The notes: generated from the letters alone by a model not told the origin. DNA of 51,782 nucleotides from Planctomycetaceae bacterium (GCA_012729315.1 JAAYDI010000097.1:1-51782), one strand, 5' to 3'. Shown: positions 8,712 through 18,472, counted from the stretch's first letter. Program-made: numbers and translations.

Positions 8712-9617
8712 ATGACGGCAGGGCTGAGACGTATTGCAGGAACGATGGCTGTGGCAATGATGCTGTACGCTGGAGCGGTGCAAACTGCGGCCGGCTCTTC
8801 CGGTGACCGTGCGGTCAAACCCCGCGTCTACATCGATACGGACACTGCCAACGAGGTGGACGACCCGTACGCGGTATTCCGCGCGCTGGTGGCTCCGGAA
8901 TTCTCTGTCGTCGGCCTGTCCTCGATGAGTTGGAAAGACAAACACGAGTTCATTACGGGGACGCGTGAGAGCCAGGCGATGAATGAAGAGATCCTGACGT
9001 TGATGGGTCAGATCGAGCGTGTGTCTCATCCACTGGGTGCCCACCAGCCCCTGCCGGATCAGACCACTCCGGTCGATTCGCCGGCTGCTCGCGATATCAT
9101 TGCCAAGGCCCAGGAAACTCCGGCCGGCCAGAAGCTCCATGTCTTCGTACTTGGCGCGTACACGAACATCGCTTCCGCCCTGCTGCTCGAACCCGCGATC
9201 AAAGATCGGATTGCCGTCTATGTCATGGGATACATCTTTGACGGCAAGCAACTGCAGACGGGTGAGTTCAACTGCGAGGGGGACCTGAACGCAGCCGCGT
9301 ATCTGCCCGCAAGTGGTGTCGAGCTGCATGTCATGCCGGCCAGCACGCTGTACGGTTTTCTCTGGACCAAGGTCGACGTGGACAGGCATTTCAAGGGCAA
9401 GGGGGGCCTGCCGGACTATCTGGTCCGGCGCTGGGAGACATGGGCCCCAGACTCGGACGACCGGATCTTGTGGGATATCGCCATCTTCGAAGCCTTCCTG
9501 CGCCCGGACCTGGCCCGGTCCGTCGAGATCGTTCACGAGGGAAACACAATCCGCGTGTGGACCAGCGTCGACGAGAAGGCGATGCAAGCTGATTACTGGG
9601 CGGCGACGGCGCCCTGA
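8712..9617 (+). CDS. Secreted inosine-uridine nucleoside hydrolase-like protein
   Basis: A 301-residue protein with an N-terminal signal peptide (hydrophobic MAVAMMLYAGAV, cleavage near TAAG). The mature part starts with DTDTANEVDDPYAV (Asp42, Asp44, Asp50, Asp51), a variant of the DTDxGxDD calcium- and ribose-binding motif of IU-nucleoside hydrolases. Family members cleave the N-glycosidic bond of nucleosides to give ribose and base. Export suggests action on nucleosides outside the cytoplasm or on another N- or O-glycoside. The ATG at 8712 has AAGGG 7-8 nt upstream. The stop codon lies inside the first unit of a tandem repeat. Substrate is inferred only from the family. Confidence 0.82.
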   Translation: MTAGLRRIAGTMAVAMMLYAGAVQTAAGSSGDRAVKPRVYIDTDTANEVDDPYAVFRALVAPEFSVVGLSSMSWKDKHEFITGTRESQAMNEEILTLMGQIERVSHPLGAHQPLPDQTTPVDSPAARDIIAKAQETPAGQKLHVFVLGAYTNIASALLLEPAIKDRIAVYVMGYIFDGKQLQTGEFNCEGDLNAAAYLPASGVELHVMPASTLYGFLWTKVDVDRHFKGKGGLPDYLVRRWETWAPDSDDRILWDIAIFEAFLRPDLARSVEIVHEGNTIRVWTSVDEKAMQADYWAATAP

Positions 9618-9669
9618 CGTTGGACAACTGACGTTGGACAACGGGACAGAGAGGACAACGGGACAGAGA
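9615..9669. repeat. Two nested short tandem duplications after the nucleoside hydrolase
   Basis: TGACGTTGGACAAC occurs twice head to tail (9615-9642). Overlapping its end, GGACAACGGGACAGAGA occurs twice (9636-9669). The first unit includes the stop codon of the upstream gene. Confidence 0.85.
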
Positions 9670-9725
9670 AGCGCCCCGGGGCTGCAGGATCTTCGTTTGC
9701 GATCACGCGCGGGAGCAGGGCCGTT

Positions 9726-9759
9726 ACGCCTGAGGGCCGGGCACGCCTGAGGGCCGGGC
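9726..9759. repeat. Perfect 17-bp tandem duplication
   Basis: ACGCCTGAGGGCCGGGC is present twice without spacer, in the convergent gap between the nucleoside hydrolase and the CHAT gene. GAGGGCC within each unit may give small hairpins, but no terminator T tract follows. Confidence 0.85.
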
Positions 9760-9800
9760 GGGACGCGGACAAGCGAGTCGAGGGCGGTACCGGTGCCGGA

Positions 9801-12800
9801 TCAGTTCGGTTCGATGCCGGTATCCACGAGCATATAACTTCCCCAGAAAAACGGATGATCGGCGGTCAGCGTCGTGTCGGTAGCGGGCCGCTTGACGCGT
9901 GGTTCGCGTTCCACGTCCAGTTCGGATTGGGCTGCCAGGTGCACGCTGCGCTGCCAGGCCGCTGCAGCTGACCGATGCGGCAGTTCGCGGACGAACTCGC
10001 GCATCAGTTCGTAGCTGGTGTGGCCTCCGTCGCGCCAGCGGCTGAGCATGACAGTCCGGGCGCCGGTGGACATGAGTCCGCAGACGGCCAGGAACAGTTG
10101 CTCGCCGGAGGCGTCCCGTTTGAGTGCGGTTTCCGCCGCTGTATGGAATCCGGGCAGCACGATCTGGTCGGGGCTGCCCCAGGGTGAGAGCATCCACTGG
10201 GCCAGATTCATCGACGGTTTCCCCTTTTCGGTCGCCACGGGGGCCCAGTCGTAGGACGTTTTCAAGTCGTTGTCGAGGTCGTGCAGCACGACCAGGCGAT
10301 CGCCGGACCGGGCTATCCAGGCGGAGGGTGGTTCCGGCGTGATGGGCAGGGCGAACACGTTCGGGTCGTTCTCGCGCAGCTGGGTGACCAGGTCCTGGCT
10401 GGCGGCTGTGCCGGTCTTGGGGAACAGCTCCCCCGTGACTACCACCGTTCGCGCGTCACGTTTCCGCGGCGTTTTGTCGGGGACTGCGAGCGAGATGGTC
10501 GGGGCGTAGCGGATCCGCACCTTGTCGATGAGCGCCGTTTTCTGATCGCCCTTCTGGATCTGCAGTATTTCGAACGGCAGGAACCAGAGCAGGCCGTCCG
10601 GCACCACGATCAGCTCGTCGAATTCGTCCCACGCTTCGGGGGGCGCGTTGCCGGTGAGCTGTTGCAGCAGCGTGGCGGCCGTGTCTTTCCAGCTGGTGTT
10701 GCCGAGTTCCTTGATTCCCAGCGGTTGGTTGCGGTCATAATGGCCGATGTCGCGCAGCAGCTTCACCAGATTGGCCTTGATCTTGGCCGGGGCTTCCAGC
10801 TGCCAGGAGGTATAGGTTTCCTGCCCCAGCATGAACCCGTAGGTGCCTTTGGACGTGTCGACGCACGCAAGAATGCGCTGACGCGGATCGAGCTGCTGCT
10901 GGACAACCGTCACGTCGGTGGCAGGTGGAAAGACGAACTCGCCCCGTTCCCGTCCCAGGCCGATCGACCAGAGGAGGCGTTCCTGCAATTGTCCGACCTC
11001 GGCCAGACGCGCCTGCACGCGCGTCGCTTGCTGCCGCTGGTCCTCGGTCTCAGGCACCGGCGGCATGCCGGCCAGCTCGGTGCGCAGCTGCTGCGCCTCC
11101 TGTGACAACGGAGCGTAGGCCGGGTAACGCTGCAGCAGTTCCTGCCGGTGCAGCGTGGCGGTCTGAGTCAGTGTTTCGGGCGGGGCTTCGAGCGTCCACC
11201 GCAGGTTGAGTGTGCGGGCGCCAAGCGGCGGTATCGAACAGTAGAACCGGTGCCGCCGCATCGCGTCGCTGATGCGCAGCGCAACGTCCTTTTCCTTGCG
11301 GTCCAGGGCCAGCATCATCCAGTGCTCGTAAGGCGGCAGGTGGGGCGTCGTCAGTACGGCCAGCGACTCGAGCGGATCCGTGGCCCAGTCCAGGGGGGTC
11401 GGATCGCGCAGCACGTCCGCGAACAGCAGATCGGCTTGCCGGGTCGTGATATTGCCGGAGGTGAAGAGCCGATCGACCAGCAGGATCTGGAACAGCCGCC
11501 GGGAGCCGCCTTTCTTCTGGTACTGCATAGCGGCGCCGAGTGCCTTGGTACCGCGCTTCGGGTCCCCCTGAAGGAACGCCAGCTGCGCCGACGTGTACTG
11601 CAGACGCGTGCCGAGTTCGCCCAGGTTGCATTCGCGGCGCCGCATCGAGGTGGCAGCCAGGTCCAGCATGGCGCCGGCCCGCTGGGCGTCCCCTATCGCC
11701 GCGTAGTTCTCGGCGGCACTTAACGCGACCGACGCCTGCAGTACGTTGATGCGCGACCGCTGAGCCCACTCGTTGGCCATCGCCAGCGGCGCATAGAAAT
11801 CCTGTCTGCCCAGAACCAGGTGCGTCACCATCGCCCAGCGGAACGCCTCGGCCATTACCTCGTATTGCATGTAGTCGTCCCCCGAGAACATCGCGCCTGA
11901 ATAGGTCGCGTCGAGGAACAACGTCCCGGCCGCAGCGAAGTCTCCCGAGCGGAACGCCAGCTTGCCCAGTTCCAGTAACACGGTCGACGTCAGATGATGA
12001 TCCATCCCCGCCATGGCCAGCCCTTGCTGCAGCTCGTTGACCGCATCCGCCGTCTTGCCCTTGGCCACGTTGGCCAACCCCAGCTCGATGCTGATCCAGG
12101 CCTGCGACCAGTGGTTGGGCGGTGCCGGGCGTTGCGAGAGCACGGTCACCAGCTTGTTCGTGAGCGGATCGTGCTCCCCAGTCGGGCCCAGAATCTCCGC
12201 CCGACGGCGCAGCGCCAGGACCGTGCAGCGGACGATCTCCTTGGCGTTAATCATCACCGCCTGCTGCGTGCTCACCACCCCTCCCTGCTGTATCGCCTGC
12301 TCGTTCATGGCCGGCGTGTTTCCGACCACGACGGCCAGCCGCTCCGGCACATTCGCCAGGCGGATCGGACGCGTGGGAGTACCCCACGTTGGCGGAGTGC
12401 GAACCACGCTGGTGGAAGGCGTCACCGTCTTGTTGTATTCCAGGTACAGCAGCCAATCCGGATAGCTCAGAAGCACCTGCAGAGCGGCCGAATACTGCTC
12501 CAACGCACCGGCCAGATCCCCCATCTGGTACTTGCACTCGCCGATCATCGCGTGATAGGCAATGGAGTCGATGTAGACCCCCTCCGTGCTCTTGATCCGC
12601 GGTACCGAAGTGAACAGACGCCCGGCCGAAACATAGTCGCCGTTGAGCAGGGCGGGAAACGACTCGAAATGGGCGTCGCTCGGCAACCCCCGTTTGAACA
12701 TCATCTGTGCTCCGGCCGGGGCACAGCCGACCCAGGCCAGCAGTGCTAGCAGCCCCAGCCGCGCGGCGCGCTGAGTGGTCCCGCGTTGCGGTTGCGCAAG

Positions 12801-12842
12801 CGCTGCAGCCGATACCCTCCAGTGACGGCTGGCGTACGTCAT
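9801..12842 (-). CDS. TPR-CHAT domain protein with apparently lost catalytic dyad
   Basis: This 1013-residue exported protein has a leader ending in LLALLAWVGC, so it is a lipoprotein or Sec substrate. Several hundred residues of helical, TPR-like repeats follow, with SEL1/TPR-style alanine-rich helix pairs. The last 350 residues form a CHAT (caspase HetF associated with TPRs) domain: LIVVPDGLLWFLPFEIL, then TGARTVMLSRW near the end. Active CHAT proteases carry a His in a THG-type motif and a Cys in SAC-TG. Here the matching segments read VVLHDLDND (about residue 851) and VLPGFHTAAE (about 892), so neither catalytic residue seems present. The ATG at 12842 has GAGGAGG upstream. It is divergent from the small lipoprotein gene. 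It may serve as a scaffold; its partner is unknown. Confidence 0.8.
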   Translation of the reverse strand: MTYASRHWRVSAAALAQPQRGTTQRAARLGLLALLAWVGCAPAGAQMMFKRGLPSDAHFESFPALLNGDYVSAGRLFTSVPRIKSTEGVYIDSIAYHAMIGECKYQMGDLAGALEQYSAALQVLLSYPDWLLYLEYNKTVTPSTSVVRTPPTWGTPTRPIRLANVPERLAVVVGNTPAMNEQAIQQGGVVSTQQAVMINAKEIVRCTVLALRRRAEILGPTGEHDPLTNKLVTVLSQRPAPPNHWSQAWISIELGLANVAKGKTADAVNELQQGLAMAGMDHHLTSTVLLELGKLAFRSGDFAAAGTLFLDATYSGAMFSGDDYMQYEVMAEAFRWAMVTHLVLGRQDFYAPLAMANEWAQRSRINVLQASVALSAAENYAAIGDAQRAGAMLDLAATSMRRRECNLGELGTRLQYTSAQLAFLQGDPKRGTKALGAAMQYQKKGGSRRLFQILLVDRLFTSGNITTRQADLLFADVLRDPTPLDWATDPLESLAVLTTPHLPPYEHWMMLALDRKEKDVALRISDAMRRHRFYCSIPPLGARTLNLRWTLEAPPETLTQTATLHRQELLQRYPAYAPLSQEAQQLRTELAGMPPVPETEDQRQQATRVQARLAEVGQLQERLLWSIGLGRERGEFVFPPATDVTVVQQQLDPRQRILACVDTSKGTYGFMLGQETYTSWQLEAPAKIKANLVKLLRDIGHYDRNQPLGIKELGNTSWKDTAATLLQQLTGNAPPEAWDEFDELIVVPDGLLWFLPFEILQIQKGDQKTALIDKVRIRYAPTISLAVPDKTPRKRDARTVVVTGELFPKTGTAASQDLVTQLRENDPNVFALPITPEPPSAWIARSGDRLVVLHDLDNDLKTSYDWAPVATEKGKPSMNLAQWMLSPWGSPDQIVLPGFHTAAETALKRDASGEQLFLAVCGLMSTGARTVMLSRWRDGGHTSYELMREFVRELPHRSAAAAWQRSVHLAAQSELDVEREPRVKRPATDTTLTADHPFFWGSYMLVDTGIEPN

Positions 12843-13057
12843 GGTCTGGTTCCTCCTCTTTGCCGCGTCCGGCCGATGAGCCCTTTGCCGCCTCCACTTT
12901 TATGATAGCGGACTGCGCTGCGGATCGTCTGTTTTTTTGTCAATTCGGCGAAAGTGGCGCGGCTCTGCGGTCGATATTGGAGGTGACGGTTGTGCCGGTT
13001 GTGCGAGTTCGTCGTAGGGCCCGTCGTCATCACGGTGGAAACCTGGAGATTACGTCC

Positions 13058-13303
13058 ATGAAGTCAAATCACTCCCGAGGCTGGATGCACGCGATGCTGT
13101 GCGGCGTCGTGCTGGCGGCCGCCGTGACCGCGACCGGCTGCCAGGTAAGCATGAACGGGCAGACACTGCCGAGTCCCTATTACATCCATGATGATGTGCA
13201 GTACTTCCCGCCAGGACCAGAATTCAAGTTGTCAGAAGAGGCGGCCTTGATGAAGGCCTACAATGCTGATCTGCATGCGCAGGGGCAGGTGCCGGGGCAA
13301 TAG
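13058..13303 (+). CDS. Small lipoprotein, planctomycete type
   Basis: An 81-residue protein with a signal peptide (residues 10-27) and a lipobox ending in ATGC, so Cys28 is the likely lipidation site. The mature part contains QTLPSPYYIHDDVQYFPPGP followed by EFKLSEEAA, a segment I associate with short conserved planctomycete lipoproteins. The function is unknown; the length suggests an envelope structural or anchoring role. The ATG at 13058 has TGGAGAT about 9 nt upstream. A longer frame reaching back to 12707 runs into the divergent CHAT gene and is not credible. Confidence 0.75.
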   Translation: MKSNHSRGWMHAMLCGVVLAAAVTATGCQVSMNGQTLPSPYYIHDDVQYFPPGPEFKLSEEAALMKAYNADLHAQGQVPGQ

Positions 13304-13407
13304 GGGCACGTGGCGCTGCGGGCCGGTTTCGCGGGAGGGCCATCCGCGTCGCGCGGAACGTGAACGGCCGCAAGCAACGGATTGCAGGCCATCGCAGGCA
13401 ACTTGAC

Positions 13408-13432
13408 CACCGTGCCGGTCACCGGCACGGTG
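13408..13432. terminator. Palindrome between convergent genes
   Basis: CACCGTGCCGGT and its exact complement ACCGGCACGGTG are separated by one base, giving a strong GC-rich stem. It overlaps the ftr stop codon (13419-13421) and lies about 105 bp after the lipoprotein stop, with TGTCTGCTTCTT following on the + strand. It is probably a shared terminator. Confidence 0.55.
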
Positions 13433-14351
13433 TGTCTGCTTCTTGATTGCCGGGCGGCTCAGGCTGCGGGGCCAACTGTCGCAGGTGGAAGTGGTATTTG
13501 CCGAGTTTTCCGCCGTAGTTGCCGGCGGAGATGGCCACCACGCCAGCGGTGGCCGCAGCGCGGATCGCGGCGGCCATGGCCCGCTCGACCGCCCCCGCGT
13601 TCTCGCCGTCAATGACGATCTCGTACACGCACTGAGCGTCCGGCACCACCTGGCTCGCGACGCGACCGCGCAGCGTGGGGCAATACGCCTCGTATGTGGA
13701 TGCCTTGAGCGCCTTGTAGCGCGATCCGACCTTGCTGCCGCTGCGCACCACACCGCCCGGAAAGGGTGTAATGGTGCCGGGCACGGCGCTGATCGCGGCC
13801 ACCGCCTGCCGGGCCGCGGCAAGCGTGGTGGGCAGATCCTGGCCCATCAGCAGAAGGTTGCCGCCGGCCACCCCCTTGCCCACCCCCACCGTGTCGACCA
13901 CCACGAACTCGCCGTCCATCACGGGGATCCGCCAGTAGCGGGTGCCTGCCAGCACCTTGCTCTTCTGGTAGCCGTCGCCGAAAAACCGCAGATGCTTGCC
14001 CAATGCCACGCGTTCCTCGCTGTCCGGCAGACCATCGAACACCGCGGTCGTCGGGCACGTCATGAAGCACTGGCCCGTGCGGTTGGTGACGGCCTGAGCC
14101 AGCTTGTCGACCGAGAAGCCGAATACCAGCACGGCAGCACCGGGGCGACCGTCGGGGGTCTCGGCGGCGGGAAGCGTCTGTTCCACACCGGTTTCCGCGT
14201 CGCAGGCGATCACCGACGCCGAATAACCGGTGAATTCGCGCAGCGCCGCATCCAGCCAGTAATCGTCCAGCGCCGTGACGATCAGCCGGCAGAACCGCAT
14301 GCCAAACGCTTCCGCGAAGGTGTCGACGATGTGAGTCGCGCCGATGTTCAC
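13419..14351 (-). CDS. ftr: Formylmethanofuran:tetrahydromethanopterin formyltransferase
   Basis: A 310-residue homologue of Ftr (FhcD in methylotrophs), which moves the formyl group between (formyl)methanofuran and tetrahydromethanopterin in C1 oxidation or reduction. The family signature is visible along the whole length: VDTFAEAFGMRFCRLIVTA at the N-terminus, ETPDGRPG, GQCFMTCPTTAVFDGLP, TPFPGGVV and ISAGNYGGKLGKYHFHLRQL at the end. Length matches archaeal Ftr (about 297 aa). The start is GTG at 14351 with CAGGAGA 9-10 nt upstream. Planctomycetes are known to carry H4MPT-linked C1 genes. Here ftr stands alone, with no fhcABC, mch or mtd gene beside it. The product should be cytoplasmic. 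Confidence 0.93.
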   Translation of the reverse strand: MNIGATHIVDTFAEAFGMRFCRLIVTALDDYWLDAALREFTGYSASVIACDAETGVEQTLPAAETPDGRPGAAVLVFGFSVDKLAQAVTNRTGQCFMTCPTTAVFDGLPDSEERVALGKHLRFFGDGYQKSKVLAGTRYWRIPVMDGEFVVVDTVGVGKGVAGGNLLLMGQDLPTTLAAARQAVAAISAVPGTITPFPGGVVRSGSKVGSRYKALKASTYEAYCPTLRGRVASQVVPDAQCVYEIVIDGENAGAVERAMAAAIRAAATAGVVAISAGNYGGKLGKYHFHLRQLAPQPEPPGNQEADTPCR

Positions 14352-14689
14352 CGTGCTGATTCTCCTGCCCGCGCAGCGTCATCCCAGGTTGTGTCGTCAC
14401 CGCCCGCCCCCATCATGACGGTCGGCCGGCCGGCTGCCAAGTCGACACGGCGCTGCCGCCTCCCGCACATGCGGCACGACCCGCATCCAGTGCACCGGCG
14501 GCATTTGTGTTACGACCGGCCCCCCGCTGCACGGTCGCTTTTTGACCACCGCGTGGTTCTGACCTATAGGAATGGTAGCAACTTACGCGCAGCGACGTGC
14601 TCGGGCGGGATTGTCTTGACAGGCCGCCGGCCCCCGGGGCGTCGATGCCTCGCCTTTGCACTGCCGGGCTCTGCCTGAACGGGATCGAC

Positions 14690-16942
14690 ATGGAAGACCA
14701 ACTCCCCACCGCTGCTGACACCAATCAGTGGAGCACGCGTTTTACACACGCGCTGGAGGAACAGCGCGAGCGCGCGCAACAGCTGCTGCAGGCCGAATGC
14801 GAGCGGATCCAGCGCATCGAGCGTGCACTGGCCGAGCAGCTGCACAAAGTAACTGGCGAGCTGCGCCAGGACATCTCAGACGTCGAACAGCGTGACCTCG
14901 AACTGACCCGCCAGGCCACAGAGCTGGAAGAGAAGGCCGGGGCACTCCGGCAGCAGCAGGAGGAACTCGAACGCTGCCAAGCAGACCACCAGTCCCACAG
15001 CCAGGAGCTGGAAGCCCGCACCGGCGAACTCGCCCAGCGTACGGCAGAGCTCGAACAGCTGCGCGCGACGCTCGATCAACGCGCTGCCGAACTGCAAGCC
15101 GCCGCGGCGTCCCGTGACGAACAACAGCAGGCCGCCGAGTCGACGGCCGCCTCTCTCTCCGAACGCGAAGCGGCACTCGCCACACAGCAGACCGCGCTGG
15201 AGACCCAACAGACCGCACTCGAGACACAGCAGGCGGAGTTGGCAGCGCAGCAGACGGCGTTGGAGACCCAGCAGGCGGAGCTGGCGGAGCGGGAGTCGGA
15301 GCTGCAGGCAGAGGCTCAGCAGTTGGCGGCCCGCGTGCAGGAGTTGGAACAGGAAGCGGCACAGCTGGCTGAGACGCGCGCCGTGGTCAATCAGCAGCGG
15401 GGGGATTATCAACAGCTGCAGGCGACACTCGAGCAGGACCGCCAGACTCTGGCGGACGACCGCCGGGAATTCCAGCAGCAGAAACAGGACCTGCAGCAGC
15501 AGGTGGAGGCGGTGGCTGCCGAGCGCCACACGCTCGAGCAACAGACCGCGGCGCTGGACGCCCGCCAGGCGGCGCTGGACGCGACGGCCGGCCAGCAGAC
15601 CGACCAGGCTGCAGCGCTGGCCGACCAGCAGGCGGAACTGGCGCAGCGCCGCACGCAGCTCGACCAGCAGCAGCAGGAGCTGGCCCAACACAGCGAGCAG
15701 CTCGCGCAGCAGCAAACCGAACTGACCGATCGCACCACGCAGCTGGAACGGCAACAGGCGCAGCTGGAGGCGAAACGCGATCAGCTGCAGCAGCGCGAAC
15801 AGGACACACGCGACCAGCGCAAACACATCGCCGACCAGCTGCGCGCGCAACGGGCGGAACTGGCCTCGGAACTCGATCAGCGGCGGGCCGAACTGATGAC
15901 GCTGGCCGCCAACGACAACGCCCAATGGGCCGCACAGCTGGCCGACGTCAATGCGCGCGCCGAGCGGCTGCAGGGGGACCTCGACGCGGCACTGGAACAG
16001 CGGCAGCTGGCGGAGGAGACCGTACGCACGCTGGAACAGCAGGGGCAGGACCTGACCCAGCAGCTGGATCAGACACAGCAGGCCCTCGCGGACGAACAAG
16101 CCCGCGGGACGCAACGTGAGGCGCAGTGGCAGGCCCGCCTCCAGCAACTGCAGGCGGATGATCAGTCCGCACAGCAACATGCTGAGGAACTGGCCCGCCT
16201 GCGCACCGAGCAGGACGAACAGCTCGCCCAGCTCCGCGCGCAGCACGACCGCGAGCTGGCGGAACTCAAAGAGCAGCTGGCCAGCGGCTCCGCAGTCAAC
16301 ACCAGCGACTTCGACGATCTGCAGCAGCGGTACAACATGGCGCTGCAGGACGTACGCGATCTCCGCAGCGACAAGGAGCGTCTCACCAAGCAGCTGGCCG
16401 AAGCGCAGCAGCATGGCGGGACCAATGCCGCGTCCTCCTCCGAGTTCGACTGGGAGACGCAGAAACAGCGGCTGCTCGCGCAGCTCGAAGACGATGTGGT
16501 GGATGAAAACGATCAGGAACAGGTCAAGAACCGCCTCACGATCGAAGGCACCATCCGGATCACCGACGAAGTGGTCGCGGCCAAAGACCAGGAAATCTCC
16601 GAACTGAAGGAACTGCTGCAACAGCAGGCAGATACCATCGGCAGCTGCGCCGTCGGCGCCTCCGCCATCGCCGAAGTCCTCGACCAAGACGAACTGATCC
16701 AGGAGGAACGCGCTACCCTGGCGCGGCTCCAAGAGGAGTTGCGCGAGAAACTCAGACAGTTTGAAATCGAAGCGTCACTCGAACGTGCACGCCTCGCGCG
16801 GGAACGCTCCAACCTCGACGAGAAACTGCGGGTCCTCGAGCAGGAAAAAGTACATGCCGCCCCGGCCGATACCCCGCCGGAAGCCGACAAGCCCAAATCC
16901 TCCCGCCGCTGGCTCGCCCGCCTGGGCATCAAGGACGAGTAG
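14690..16942 (+). CDS. Long Gln/Glu-rich coiled-coil protein
   Basis: A 750-residue protein, almost all coiled coil, dense in Gln, Glu, Ala, Leu and Arg. Heptad units recur nearly perfectly around residues 165-205 (for example ALETQQTALETQQAELAAQQ), so the gene contains imperfect 21-bp repeats. The tail has a separate, more conserved-looking block (QEQVKNRLTIEGTIRITDEV) and ends in a basic SRRWLARLGIKDE. No membrane segment or signal peptide is seen, so it is probably a cytoplasmic filament, scaffold or chromosome/division-associated protein. The ATG at 14690 is preferred; its GGGA site is weak, and upstream in-frame ATG 14645 is an alternative. It is divergent from ftr. Function unknown. Confidence 0.75.
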   Translation: MEDQLPTAADTNQWSTRFTHALEEQRERAQQLLQAECERIQRIERALAEQLHKVTGELRQDISDVEQRDLELTRQATELEEKAGALRQQQEELERCQADHQSHSQELEARTGELAQRTAELEQLRATLDQRAAELQAAAASRDEQQQAAESTAASLSEREAALATQQTALETQQTALETQQAELAAQQTALETQQAELAERESELQAEAQQLAARVQELEQEAAQLAETRAVVNQQRGDYQQLQATLEQDRQTLADDRREFQQQKQDLQQQVEAVAAERHTLEQQTAALDARQAALDATAGQQTDQAAALADQQAELAQRRTQLDQQQQELAQHSEQLAQQQTELTDRTTQLERQQAQLEAKRDQLQQREQDTRDQRKHIADQLRAQRAELASELDQRRAELMTLAANDNAQWAAQLADVNARAERLQGDLDAALEQRQLAEETVRTLEQQGQDLTQQLDQTQQALADEQARGTQREAQWQARLQQLQADDQSAQQHAEELARLRTEQDEQLAQLRAQHDRELAELKEQLASGSAVNTSDFDDLQQRYNMALQDVRDLRSDKERLTKQLAEAQQHGGTNAASSSEFDWETQKQRLLAQLEDDVVDENDQEQVKNRLTIEGTIRITDEVVAAKDQEISELKELLQQQADTIGSCAVGASAIAEVLDQDELIQEERATLARLQEELREKLRQFEIEASLERARLARERSNLDEKLRVLEQEKVHAAPADTPPEADKPKSSRRWLARLGIKDE

Positions 16943-17160
16943 CCCTCGCTGCCGGAACCGTGATCCGCAACCTTTCTTGCCCGGCATGGCTAGTTGATTT
17001 CTGAACGATAGTTGCTACGTTCGCACTAATGCAGACCTTCCACACGGGTGCTTCGCGCTGACTGCCACCGGTCCTGGTGGGGTCCAGGTCAGGCGGGGAA
17101 CGGCAGTAGCGCGAAATGCAGCCGGTGTTTACGACTCCATTGGGGCGAATTGAGAGAGCC

Positions 17161-18444
17161 ATGGCCAAGCAACAGCAGCAGATTGAGCAGGCGTACGCAC
17201 GAGCACAAGAACAATATGGCGCGTTGGGAGTGGATGTGGCACAGGCGCTCGAACGTCTGGCGGCCGTCTCGATCTCGCTCCACTGCTGGCAAGGGGACGA
17301 CGTTGGCGGGTTTGAGCGTGTTTCGGACGAGTTGGGGGGCGGGTTGGCCGTGACCGGCAACTATCCCGGGAAGGCCCGCACGCCGGACGAATTGCGGTCG
17401 GATTTCGAACTGGCCACGTCGCTCATTCCGGGCCGCCACCGCATCAACCTGCACGCCTGCTATGCCGAGTTCGCGGGCCAGCGTGTGGATCGCAACGAAC
17501 TGACCCCGGCCCATTTCCAGCGCTGGATCGACTGGGCGCGCGACAAGCAGTTGGGTATCGACTTCAATCCCACCTACTTCTCGCATCCCCACGCGGCCGA
17601 CGGTTTCACGCTCACGCATCAGGATGCGGGGATCCGGCAGTTCTGGATTGACCATGGCATCGCGTGCCGGCGGATCGGCGCGGCGATGGGGCAGGCGCTC
17701 GGTTCGACCTGTGTCACGAACATCTGGATTCCCGACGGCATGAAGGATGTGACGGTGGATCGGAAGGGGCCTCGCGAACGGCTCAAGCAGGCATTGGATG
17801 AGATCTTCAGCGAATCACTTGACCCGGCTCACAACCTGGACGCGGTTGAAGCCAAGCTCTTCGGCATCGGTTCGGAGACGTACGTGCCTGGCTCGCACGA
17901 GTTCTACCTGGGCTATGCGATACAGAACAACAAGCTGATCTGCCTGGATGCCGGTCACTTCCATCCCACGGAGACGATTGCGGACAAGATCTCAGCCGTC
18001 ATGCTGTACGTGGACGAGATCCTGCTGCACGTCAGTCGGGGCATCCGTTGGGACAGTGACCACGTGGTGATCTGGAACGATGACCTGCGGTCGATCGCGG
18101 AGGAGCTTGTGCGCGGCGGGTTCCTGCAGCGGGTCCATATTGGGCTGGACTACTTCGATGCGAGCATCAACCGGGTGGCGGCCTGGGTGATCGGGACGCG
18201 GGCCATGATCAAGGCGCTGCTGGCGGCGCTGCTCGAGCCGATCGATCAGCTGCGGCAACTGGAACAGGCGGGGGACTACACCGGACGGCTGGCCCTGCTC
18301 GAAGAGGTCAAGACGCTCCCGCTGGGCGCGGTGTGGGACCAGTACTGCCTGAGCAAGGGGGTTCCGGTAGGACTGGACTGGCTGGACCAGGTCCGCCACT
18401 ACGAATCGACGGTCCTGGCACAACGCACCGGGTCGGTCGCGTAG
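17161..18444 (+). CDS. rhaA: L-rhamnose isomerase
   Basis: A 427-residue homologue of RhaA (E. coli 419 aa), which converts L-rhamnose to L-rhamnulose in the cytoplasm with Mn or Zn. Signatures include [11 protein letters not shown] (residues 41-51), [38 protein letters not shown] and RWDSDHVV; the last two hold metal ligands known in the family. The start ATG at 17161 lines up with the short N-terminus of E. coli RhaA and has GAGAGAG just upstream. The gene is followed 28 bp later by a broken rhaT and then a permease, suggesting a former rhamnose uptake-isomerisation operon. rhaB and rhaD are not in the window. Confidence 0.95.
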   Translation: MAKQQQQIEQAYARAQEQYGALGVDVAQALERLAAVSISLHCWQGDDVGGFERVSDELGGGLAVTGNYPGKARTPDELRSDFELATSLIPGRHRINLHACYAEFAGQRVDRNELTPAHFQRWIDWARDKQLGIDFNPTYFSHPHAADGFTLTHQDAGIRQFWIDHGIACRRIGAAMGQALGSTCVTNIWIPDGMKDVTVDRKGPRERLKQALDEIFSESLDPAHNLDAVEAKLFGIGSETYVPGSHEFYLGYAIQNNKLICLDAGHFHPTETIADKISAVMLYVDEILLHVSRGIRWDSDHVVIWNDDLRSIAEELVRGGFLQRVHIGLDYFDASINRVAAWVIGTRAMIKALLAALLEPIDQLRQLEQAGDYTGRLALLEEVKTLPLGAVWDQYCLSKGVPVGLDWLDQVRHYESTVLAQRTGSVA

Positions 18445-18472
18445 GCACACCGCTACAGAGTGAACCAATCGC

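Noticed and set aside
9801-12842. CHAT gene as part of a type III-E CRISPR or caspase-like defence module
   Set aside because: No Cas, gasdermin or effector partner is nearby and the catalytic residues appear missing.
12902-12943. Reverse-strand TTGACA and TATCAT upstream of the CHAT gene
   Set aside because: They are separated by 30 bp, too far for a sigma-70 promoter.
14876-16732. A 618-codon open frame on the reverse strand inside the coiled-coil gene
   Set aside because: It is opposite a clear heptad-repeat protein; its Leu/Gln/Arg-rich sequence is the mirror of that repeat and has no domain.
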